Assembly: GCF_005937885.2 (NCBI RefSeq) | Contig: NZ_CP042176.1 | Coordinates: 2,661,501 to 2,725,500, forward strand | Origin: Bradyrhizobium sp. KBS0727 | GTDB taxonomy: Bacteria > Pseudomonadota > Alphaproteobacteria > Rhizobiales > Xanthobacteraceae | Length of the DNA: 64,000 nt | Direction: 5' to 3' | In this document: positions 43,133-50,751 of the stretch, in pieces | Layout: the number at the start of each line of letters is the position of its first letter | How positions within the stretch are numbered: the stretch's first letter is position 1 | Notes under the pieces: generated by a model | Database searches by the model: none | Told to the model about the DNA's origin: nothing | Seen by the model: only the letters and a program-made list of their open reading frames with translations | Translations under genes and position numbers: made by a program

Positions 43133-43933
43133 ATGCTCAGGGGTTTTACAGTTCCGAAATCGCCGTTCGGCCAGGCCGCTCTAACTCCACCGCCACCCTG
43201 GCACTATGCTGGCGACGTCGTCGGGATAGAGTTCTGGACCGACCCCGGCGCGACGGCGGCGACATTACCGAATGGTCTTTCTCCGGATTCGACCTCAAAC
43301 GGTCATGCCGTCATGATGTTCCTGGATTGGCAATTCACGGCACAGGACGACGAATATCTCGAGCCGGCGCGTTATCAATATCGCGAGGCGTTTATTCTGG
43401 TCGATGCCATGTATCGCGACGAGCCGGTCATGTGGTGCCCCTACATTTACGTCGACAACGACGCTGCGCTGGCGCGCGGCTGGACGCAGGGGTTTCCCAA
43501 GAAAATGGGGAGCATTTTTCAGACCCGCTCCTTTGCGGCTTCAGGTCCTGCCGCGGCGCCGGTGGCGTCCGGCAGCCGGTTTGGCGCCAGTCTTTCGGCG
43601 CATGGCCAACGTCTTGCGGAAGCCTGCGTCACCTTGCACAGACCGGTCGAGAACGGACTGTCCCTCCTCAGCCGACCCACGGTTCTGTTGCGATACTTTC
43701 CGAGACTGGCGGCCGGATACCAGGACAAGCCAGCGGTCAACGAACTGGCGATGTCGATCACCGACAATCTCACGGTTACCGGCGCATGGATCGGGAAGGG
43801 CGAACTTAACTTTCCGGAAGCGAATGGCGAAGAACTCAACGCGCTCGCGCCGAAAAGGATCGAGTCCGGGTTTCGTTACTCACTTTCTTACTCAGTTAGC
43901 GATCTGAAGATCCTCGAGGACCAGGGCTCGTAG
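43133..43933 (+). CDS. Acetoacetate decarboxylase-like protein, catalytic Lys kept
   Basis: The paralog of the preceding gene: also 266 residues, with the same block order, and FPKKMG with Lys123 and Lys124 in the places of the Schiff-base Lys and its partner in clostridial ADC. Specificity for acetoacetate is not certain, since many ADC-like proteins act on other keto acids. ATG 43133 was chosen because the paralog starts at the same residue (MLKGF/MLRGF); an ATG 18 nt upstream and a TTG further up are possible. Tandem hairpins follow the stop. Confidence 0.87.
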   Translation: MLRGFTVPKSPFGQAALTPPPPWHYAGDVVGIEFWTDPGATAATLPNGLSPDSTSNGHAVMMFLDWQFTAQDDEYLEPARYQYREAFILVDAMYRDEPVMWCPYIYVDNDAALARGWTQGFPKKMGSIFQTRSFAASGPAAAPVASGSRFGASLSAHGQRLAEACVTLHRPVENGLSLLSRPTVLLRYFPRLAAGYQDKPAVNELAMSITDNLTVTGAWIGKGELNFPEANGEELNALAPKRIESGFRYSLSYSVSDLKILEDQGS

Positions 43934-43937
43934 GTAA

Positions 43938-44009
43938 CGGCGAAGCGTACAGTCCCTCGCTTCGCCGGGAGGGTCTTCGCGGCACTCCCCCCGTCCCGCG
44001 GAGACCCTC
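43938..44009 (+). terminator. Tandem hairpins after the second ADC-like gene
   Basis: Hairpin 1 (43938-43967): CGGCGAAGCG and CGCTTCGCCG, perfect 10 bp, 10-nt loop. Hairpin 2 (43969-44009): GAGGGTCTTCGCGG and CCGCGGAGACCCTC, 14 bp with one G-U pair, 13-nt loop. No T-tract, so they may rather stabilise mRNA ends, but together they probably end the transcript. Confidence 0.65.
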
Positions 44010-44256
44010 GGCCGGGGGCGTTCTTGCGACCTCGCGTCTCTCATCGCATTTTCGATGTGAGTGATTGCCAGGGTGTTCTGAATTGTTACATAGCCGCGTT
44101 ATAAAACGCGCAACATATTGATATGTAATGTTAAAATCGTTCAGCGCGGTGCGGCAACATTAACCTTCCATAACGCTGATTAACGAGCCAAAGGGTCCGC
44201 CTTGCTGCACCCTCACTCCGATCCGAAGCCTCGGATAGTTCGTCGGAGGAGTGATC
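44010..44256. other. AT-rich promoter region of the AraC/STAND operon
   Basis: An unusually AT-rich stretch (about 44070-44170) in a GC-rich window, holding the nested dyads described separately. No gene is present; the likely promoter of the AraC gene and the regulator overlapping it. Confidence 0.5.
44086..44128. promoter_or_regulatory. Nested dyads upstream of the AraC/STAND operon
   Basis: CGCGTT-ATAA-AACGCG (44095-44110) is followed by ACATATTGATATGT (44113-44126). The outer TTACAT and ATGTAA form a wider inverted repeat around both. They lie about 130-170 nt upstream of the AraC ATG. A possible binding site for the AraC or STAND product. Confidence 0.45.
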
Positions 44257-44844
44257 ATGGAAGGACTTCAAACCATCGCACCCGAGTCTTCCCTTGCAGA
44301 CGATCAACAGTTCCACCTGGTTGCGAACAGCGTGGCCCAGCTACTTGAAACGGCAAGGCGGGAGCTGGGGCATGATCAGGAAGCGGCCAAGGCGTCGCTG
44401 GCCACAGCATCGCACATTCTGCAAGCGGAGATCGAACGCTGTTCGGGCGCTAACGGTGCCACAAGGGGCGGTCTGGCAGCCTGGCAAATCCTTCGGGTGC
44501 GCGCTTACATTGACGGCAACCTGCACCGCACCATCCACATCCGGGATCTCAGTGCGGTCGCACGTCGAAGCCCGGCGCACTTCTCCCGGAAATTCAAGCT
44601 GGCTGTTGGCGAATCGCCACATGCCTATGTGGTGAGAAGGCGTCTGGAGAAAGCCTGCCACCTGATGATAACAGGTGCGGCATCACTGAGTGAAATCGCC
44701 TTGAGCGTAGGCTTTTCGGATCAGGCACATCTATGTAGGTTGTTCAGGCAGGCCTTTGGCCAAAGCCCGGCCAACTGGCGACGCGAGCGCGGAACGCCCG
44801 GCGAGGTCAGCTCAAGAACCGGCATGGACGAGAACATCCCATGA
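44257..44844 (+). CDS. AraC-family regulator, copy 2, coupled to a STAND regulator
   Basis: A 195-residue AraC protein closely related to the one at 20409: QILRVRAYIDGNLHRTIHIRDLSAVARRSPAHFSRKFKLAVGESPHAYVVRRRLEKACHLM and SLSEIALSVGFSDQAHLCRLFRQAFGQSPANWR give both helix-turn-helix units. The N-terminal helical part (VAQLLETARRELGHDQEAAKASLATASHILQAEIER) is shared with the paralog. ATG 44257 follows GGAGGA by 6 nt; a GTG at 44251 is too close. The stop overlaps the start of the winged-helix/STAND gene (ATGA), so the two are coupled. Confidence 0.9.
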   Translation: MEGLQTIAPESSLADDQQFHLVANSVAQLLETARRELGHDQEAAKASLATASHILQAEIERCSGANGATRGGLAAWQILRVRAYIDGNLHRTIHIRDLSAVARRSPAHFSRKFKLAVGESPHAYVVRRRLEKACHLMITGAASLSEIALSVGFSDQAHLCRLFRQAFGQSPANWRRERGTPGEVSSRTGMDENIP

Positions 44845-47681
44845 GCGATCAGCGCGGCAAAGTGCTGAGCTTCGGCCCTTTCGAACTGTCGATCGGAAAC
44901 AGGCTTCTGACAAATGGCGCCAAGGTCGTGCCGCTCGGCGCGCGGGCCATGGATCTCCTCATCGCTCTGGTGGAGCAGGCAAACAAGGTCGTCGGCAGGA
45001 GAACCCTGATAGAGCGCGTTTGGCCAATGAGAGGAGCCGAACAAGTCAGCTTGCGCGTCCACATCTCGGCGCTACGGAAGGCCCTCGATCAAAGTGACCC
45101 TGGCAGGCGATACATCGCGAACGTGCCCGGACGGGGGTACAGCTTTGTCGTACCCGTAACGTCACTTTCCTCACCAACGTCGGGGGATCCCGCGAGGTCC
45201 CGACTGCCTGCGCGCTTGATGCGGATGCTCGGACGAAGGGACGCCTTGACCGCGATCCAGATGAAGCTGACCGAGCAGAGGTTTGTGACGATCGTCGGGC
45301 CCGGCGGCATCGGCAAGACCACCCTGGCGGTCGCTGCCGCCCACGAGATGAGCGCCGCTTTCAACGGCCATATTCATTTCGTCGACTTGGGTGCTCTCGG
45401 CACCGCTGCGCTGGTCGCCCCCGCCGTGGCCACCGCACTCGGCGTATCGGTACAAACCAGCAATGTCGTACCAGCCCTGATCGATCGCTTGGGGGAAAGG
45501 CCAGCGCTCATCGTGCTCGACTGTTGCGAGCACCTTGTTGATGGCGCGTCGGCTGTCGCGGAGGAACTGTTTCGGCATGTTCCGACACTGCATTTGCTCG
45601 CGACCAGCCGGGAGGCGATGCGGGTTGAAGGTGAACATGTCCATGAACTCTGCGCGCTTGCATGTCCCCCGGAAGATGGCAACCTGTCGGCGCAGGATGT
45701 CCTGCAATATCCCGCGGTTCAATTGCTCGTCGACCGCGTGCGGGCCGTGCGAAGTCATTTTGAGCTGGTCGATGCGGATGCGTCGATTGCCGCGGGAATC
45801 TGCCGGCGGCTGGATGGAATTCCGTTGGCAATCGAACTCGCCGCCGGCCGGGTTGACATATTTGGCCTCAGCAAGACGGCAACCTTGCTCGAGGAGCGGC
45901 TGAACCTGTCGTGGGTGGGGCGTAGAACGGCCCTGCCGAGACATCAGACCTTGAACGCGGCACTTGAGTGGAGCTATGACCTGCTAGGTAAGGCAGAGAA
46001 GCGTGTATTGAGCCGCCTCAGCGTTTTTGCCGGTGGGTTCACGTTCGAAGCGGCTGTCGCGGTTGCCGCCGACGACACGATAGATGAAGCGAATGTCTCC
46101 GATTGCCTTTGGGAGCTTCGTTCGAAATCGATGATTGCCGTTCGGGGGCAGGAGGGGCGGCTGCGTTTGCTCGACACCACTCTTGCCTTTGCTTCACAAC
46201 GACTTGCCGAGAGCGATGAGGAGAACCGCTGTCGCCGGCGTCACGCGCTCTACTACTGCGACTTGTTCAAGCAAGGCGCTTCAACGGATGTGCATGAAAG
46301 GCTCAAGGAGCTTGAAGATGAGGTCGACAATCTCAGAGCTGCCCTGAATTGGAGTTTCTCAGTCGAAGGCGAGGCGAAAATTAGCGTTGAACTTGCGGCC
46401 GCCTCGGCAAGCATCTGGATGGCAATGGCTCTCCTTGCCGAATGCCGCGAGTGGATGACGAAAGCTGTCGGTCGTCTCAAAGGCGTGAATTCAGGCACGA
46501 GACAGGAAATGGTCATTCAATCGGCCCTTGCGAGTTCCATGATGTTCACAGGCGGGATGACCGAAGAGTCATACGCGACCTGGGCCAAGACGCGTCTTCT
46601 CGCCGAGGGACTTCGCGATATCGAATATCAGCTGGCTTCCCTGCTTGTTCTCTGGGCTCACAGGATTCGGCTTCCACGATACGCTGAAGCAATCGAACTG
46701 GCGGAACGTTGCGGTGAAGTCGCGCAAAAGATCGGCGATCGCGGGGCGATCGCAACGGCCAACTACATGCGTGGTATCAGCTACCACCACACCGGTCGAC
46801 TATTGGAGGCCGAAAACTGCCTTGAGATGTCGCTCCATCGTGATGATGAGGCTTCGCGACAGGCGCTGATCAAGCGCTTCGGCTACGACCGCAAGGTGGA
46901 TGCGCTGATGATCCTGTCAAGTGTGGCGTGGCTGCGCGGCTCTCCCGATCATGCGCGGCGACTTAATCAGATGTCTCTGGCCGAGGCGCGCCAACTCGAT
47001 CACGCCGTCCCCCTGTGCGTGGCGCTCGCCGGGACAAGCTTCAATGCATATCTGGCAGATACGGATGACCGGACCGAAGCGCTTGCCAACGAACTCGTCG
47101 ACCATGCCGGCAAGTACGGTGTGGAGAGTTATCACGGCTTCGGCCTTGCCATGCAGGCGCTCGGCAGGGTCAGGCAAGGAGATACCGAGGCGGCCACCGA
47201 GTTGCTTTATTCGGGACTGGAGAAGCTGTCAGCGGCGCGCTACGGTGTTTTCCATCCGATCCTGCAGGCGGAGTTTGCACGATGTGTAGCCGTTGCTGGT
47301 CACGCCCGGCAGGCCATGGCCGTTTTCGAACGGGCGAAAATCAACCTCGATGACGAAAATCAACTTCATGCCCCCGAATTGCTCCGCATCAGGGGCGAAT
47401 TGGCCTTGAGCGGCAACGAAGGGCTGGCTGTTTGCAGAGCGTATTTTCTTCGTGCAATCGAGATGTCGGACAGGCAAGGAAGCTTGTCGTGGAGGTTGAG
47501 AGCCGCGACCAGCCTTGCCATTGCTGAGAAGTCGCTCGGGCGAAAGGAGGCCGCGTGGCGGACCCTTCAGGCCACCTACATGAAATTTCGAGAAGGCTTT
47601 GAGACCTCCGATCTTCGGTTGGCCAAGCAGGTGTTGAACGGCTCATACCGGCCCGACAGCGCCGTCAACTCGTACCACTGA
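44841..47681 (+). CDS. Winged-helix / STAND-ATPase / TPR regulator, copy 2
   Basis: A 946-residue regulator: OmpR-type winged helix at about 8-108 (FGPFELSIGNRLL, PLGARAMDLLIALVEQANKVVGRRTLIERVWP, VPGRGYSFVVPV), Walker A GPGGIGKTT at 153-161, Walker B LIVLDCCEHL, LLATSREAM sensor, DGIPLAIELAAGR, then a long helical TPR-like half. No receiver domain, so ATP-driven, STAND-type switching is expected, with the C-terminus as sensor. It is the second gene of the AraC operon. It diverges more from the other copies than copies 1 and 4 do from each other. The target genes are unknown. Confidence 0.9.
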   Translation: MSDQRGKVLSFGPFELSIGNRLLTNGAKVVPLGARAMDLLIALVEQANKVVGRRTLIERVWPMRGAEQVSLRVHISALRKALDQSDPGRRYIANVPGRGYSFVVPVTSLSSPTSGDPARSRLPARLMRMLGRRDALTAIQMKLTEQRFVTIVGPGGIGKTTLAVAAAHEMSAAFNGHIHFVDLGALGTAALVAPAVATALGVSVQTSNVVPALIDRLGERPALIVLDCCEHLVDGASAVAEELFRHVPTLHLLATSREAMRVEGEHVHELCALACPPEDGNLSAQDVLQYPAVQLLVDRVRAVRSHFELVDADASIAAGICRRLDGIPLAIELAAGRVDIFGLSKTATLLEERLNLSWVGRRTALPRHQTLNAALEWSYDLLGKAEKRVLSRLSVFAGGFTFEAAVAVAADDTIDEANVSDCLWELRSKSMIAVRGQEGRLRLLDTTLAFASQRLAESDEENRCRRRHALYYCDLFKQGASTDVHERLKELEDEVDNLRAALNWSFSVEGEAKISVELAAASASIWMAMALLAECREWMTKAVGRLKGVNSGTRQEMVIQSALASSMMFTGGMTEESYATWAKTRLLAEGLRDIEYQLASLLVLWAHRIRLPRYAEAIELAERCGEVAQKIGDRGAIATANYMRGISYHHTGRLLEAENCLEMSLHRDDEASRQALIKRFGYDRKVDALMILSSVAWLRGSPDHARRLNQMSLAEARQLDHAVPLCVALAGTSFNAYLADTDDRTEALANELVDHAGKYGVESYHGFGLAMQALGRVRQGDTEAATELLYSGLEKLSAARYGVFHPILQAEFARCVAVAGHARQAMAVFERAKINLDDENQLHAPELLRIRGELALSGNEGLAVCRAYFLRAIEMSDRQGSLSWRLRAATSLAIAEKSLGRKEAAWRTLQATYMKFREGFETSDLRLAKQVLNGSYRPDSAVNSYH

Positions 47682-47798
47682 CCGCTTGTTGCTGCAGGTG
47701 GTTTCGGCTAACACTTGATCGGCTGGGAGTGTATTTCCACAGGTCCGACGACGAACGGCGCAACGACCGAATCGTCGGGGATCTTGGCGGACTAACTC

Positions 47799-50723
47799 AT
47801 GTCGATTCAACAAATTAGCTTGCCGCAAATTGGCTCACCCGGTGCAATCCGGCTTCGGTTTGGCCCATTCGAGCTCAATGTCGCCGAGCGCTCCTTGAAG
47901 AAGGCGAACCAGGCCCTTCCACTTGGTGGCAGGGCTTACGACATTTTGATCGCGCTTCTCGAAAACGCCGGTGAGGTTGTCGGGAAAGCCGAGCTGATCG
48001 CGCGGGCATGGCCCGACGTAACGGTTGAAGAGGGCAGTCTTCGCGTCCACCTGTCGGCGCTGCGCAAGGCACTGGGCGACGGGCAGTTCGGTAACAAGTA
48101 CATCGCGAACGTACAGGGCCAGGGCTACAGCTTCATCGCGCCGGTCGCTCGCCTTCCCGCGGACCACGACAGCGGTAGTGCATCCGCGGGAATGCCCAAC
48201 CTGCCGCCCGCGCTGGGCCGCATGCTCGGTCGCAACAATGTTGTCCTTGAAATTCAAGGTTTGCTCCAGACCGGACAGCGCCTGATTACAATTCTGGGGG
48301 CTGGCGGTATCGGCAAGACAACGGTTGCCCTGTCGGTCGGACACCGGGCGCTGGCCGACTTCTCCGGCGCGGCATTCTTTGTCGATCTTTCAACCGTAAA
48401 CGACCAGGTACATCTAATCGGCGCGATCGCTTCCGCGGTCGGGCTCGGCCCGCAGTTGGTAGATCCAAAGGCGGCGCTGCTTAATTTTCTGCGCCCTCGC
48501 AAGGCACTTATCATTCTCGATAGTTGCGAGCATCTCATCGAGAAAGCTGCCGACATCGCCGGCCATATTTTTCGAAATGCCCCCGACATCTACCTGCTTG
48601 CGACCAGCAGGGAGGCATTTCACGTCGCTGGTGAACGCGTGGTTGGTCTTTGTCCACTGGATTGCCCGCCGGAGCAGCCGGGGCTGACAGCGTCGGAGGC
48701 GATTGCCTATCCGGCGGTACGGTTGTTTGCCGAGCGCGTCAGTGCTCGCCGCGGCGAGTTTTCGCTTCGTGACGACGAAGCCCCCATGGTTGCCGAGATC
48801 TGCCGCAAGCTTGACGGCATTCCCCTCGCCATCGAACTCGCCGCCGGAAGGGCCGCTGTTCTTGGCGTTGGGAATACGGTGGCAAGACTGGGTTCTCGCC
48901 TCGATCTCCTGAAATTCGGCCGACGGACCGCAAATCCACGGCATCAAACGCTGATCGCAACGCTGGACTGGAGCCACGACCATCTTTCGGAGATCGAACG
49001 GGTCGTCTTGCGACGTGTCGCTATTTTTGTGGGGCGCTTCACGCTGGAGGCCGTGCTCGCAGTCGCGGAGGAAGTGGGGATAGACGAGTCCGAGATATCG
49101 GGTGCGTTGGGAAATCTCGTCAATAAATCCCTGATCGGGGTTTGGACCGAATCGCGGGGACGGTTCTACCGCTTGCTCGATACGACGCGTGCCTACGCTT
49201 TGGAGAAGTTGGCCACGAGCGGCGAGCGAGACTCTATTGCCGGGCGGCACGCGAGCTTCTCGATTCAAATGCTGGAAAGCAACCCGGTCAATCTCTTCGA
49301 CTTGGAGTTCACGGAAGCTGCAGTCGACGCCGTTCGAGACTATCTTGGAAATGTCCGTGCCGCGCTTGAATGGAGCTTTGGTCCCAATGGAAACGACGCC
49401 GCAGCCATAAGATTGGCGGCCACAGCTTCGCAGCCGCTTCTAGCCATGTCGCTCCTTTTGGAATGCCGAACATGGATGGAGAAGGCGATCGATCGGATGC
49501 AGTCGGACTGCGATCCTCGGCATCAGATGAAGATTCACGCTGCGCTTGCTTTGTCGCTCATGTACACCGAAGGCAATAGTGACAGGGTTCGCGAGGCTTT
49601 CCACACAGCGCTGAACTTTGCGCAGCAGCACGAAGATACCCACCTGCACCTGTCTCTACTTAGCGGATTGTCGATGTATCTTCACGGGCTTGTCGACGCG
49701 GCAGGAACGTATGAACTCGCGCTTCGTAGCGTGGCCGCCGCAAGAAAAACCGGAAATCCAGACGATGCGGCCATCGCTGATGCCATGCTAGGGGCAGCAT
49801 ATTGTCTTCGTTCCGATCAACGGCGGGCGCAACAACATCTGAAACGCTCATTGCATGGCTCGCTTCGACGGTTCAATGCAAGCCAATACCTGTTCGATCT
49901 GCGGAGCTCTTCGCTTAGTGTTCTTACCCATTCATTTTTCTTCTCTGGTAATCTCGACCAAGCCGCCGACTGCACCAAAATGAACATTGAGGAGGCCGCA
50001 AGGTCAGGGCATCCAGTCGGACTGTGTCGCGCGCTCACCAACTCGATGCGGCTCTATTTTTGGATCGACGATTTGGAGCAGATCGAGCGTAGTCTTGCAG
50101 AACTCGAGCAGACCGCCGAGAGGCATTCGTTGGCACCAGCTCGTGCAGTCGCTTTAGGGTTTAGGGGGCGGTACTTGGTCCGCATCGGGCGAATGGCGGA
50201 TGGCATACAATATCTGCAAGAGAGTTTGGAGAAACTGGCCATTCACCGGTACGACGTAGTGACGAGCGATCTTGTCTCTGAATTAACTGTTAGCTTGGCG
50301 AAGCAAAACGCGCGCTCGGAAGCGTTGGCGCTCATCGATCGATCGATTTCCGCCGTTATCGAGGCCAATAGGCTTCTTCGTCTGCCCGCATTTTTCCTGG
50401 CGAAAGGCTCGGCGTTCGCGTCCGGGGATGTGCCCGAGGGGCTCTTGGCAGAGGAGTTTTTCGCGAAGGCGATGAAGCAGGCCCGCCAAGAATCAGCGCT
50501 TCCGTTCGAACTGCGTGCTGGATTGGAGCTCGCGCGGATCTGGATCGGGCGCGGCGAGGTGCAGAGAGCCCGTGATCTGATCAGTCCGGTCTACAGTCGG
50601 TTCTCCGAAGGTCTCACGACACCCGATCTCATTTTGGCCAGGCGAATCCTCGAACAGGCAAGCGTTAGGGCCCTGCAAACCGGGCTAGGGATGGCGAAAT
50701 CATCGGGCAGAGCGAAAGCTTGA
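47799..50723 (+). CDS. Winged-helix / STAND-ATPase / TPR regulator, copy 3
   Basis: A 974-residue regulator of the same design: winged helix at about 19-118 (FGPFELNVAERSLKKANQAL, VQGQGYSFIAPV), Walker A GAGGIGKTT at 167-175, Walker B LIILDSCEHL, LLATSREAF, DGIPLAIELAAGR, then TPR-like helices. It lies 117 nt after copy 2 on the same strand and may share its transcript or have its own promoter in the gap. The degenerate fragment at 15.8 kb resembles this copy's N-terminus best. Its stop is 28 nt from the stop of the opposing LuxR/STAND gene. Confidence 0.9.
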   Translation: MSIQQISLPQIGSPGAIRLRFGPFELNVAERSLKKANQALPLGGRAYDILIALLENAGEVVGKAELIARAWPDVTVEEGSLRVHLSALRKALGDGQFGNKYIANVQGQGYSFIAPVARLPADHDSGSASAGMPNLPPALGRMLGRNNVVLEIQGLLQTGQRLITILGAGGIGKTTVALSVGHRALADFSGAAFFVDLSTVNDQVHLIGAIASAVGLGPQLVDPKAALLNFLRPRKALIILDSCEHLIEKAADIAGHIFRNAPDIYLLATSREAFHVAGERVVGLCPLDCPPEQPGLTASEAIAYPAVRLFAERVSARRGEFSLRDDEAPMVAEICRKLDGIPLAIELAAGRAAVLGVGNTVARLGSRLDLLKFGRRTANPRHQTLIATLDWSHDHLSEIERVVLRRVAIFVGRFTLEAVLAVAEEVGIDESEISGALGNLVNKSLIGVWTESRGRFYRLLDTTRAYALEKLATSGERDSIAGRHASFSIQMLESNPVNLFDLEFTEAAVDAVRDYLGNVRAALEWSFGPNGNDAAAIRLAATASQPLLAMSLLLECRTWMEKAIDRMQSDCDPRHQMKIHAALALSLMYTEGNSDRVREAFHTALNFAQQHEDTHLHLSLLSGLSMYLHGLVDAAGTYELALRSVAAARKTGNPDDAAIADAMLGAAYCLRSDQRRAQQHLKRSLHGSLRRFNASQYLFDLRSSSLSVLTHSFFFSGNLDQAADCTKMNIEEAARSGHPVGLCRALTNSMRLYFWIDDLEQIERSLAELEQTAERHSLAPARAVALGFRGRYLVRIGRMADGIQYLQESLEKLAIHRYDVVTSDLVSELTVSLAKQNARSEALALIDRSISAVIEANRLLRLPAFFLAKGSAFASGDVPEGLLAEEFFAKAMKQARQESALPFELRAGLELARIWIGRGEVQRARDLISPVYSRFSEGLTTPDLILARRILEQASVRALQTGLGMAKSSGRAKA

Positions 50724-50751
50724 ATAGACTCATATGCGTCCAGGCTCAGCG

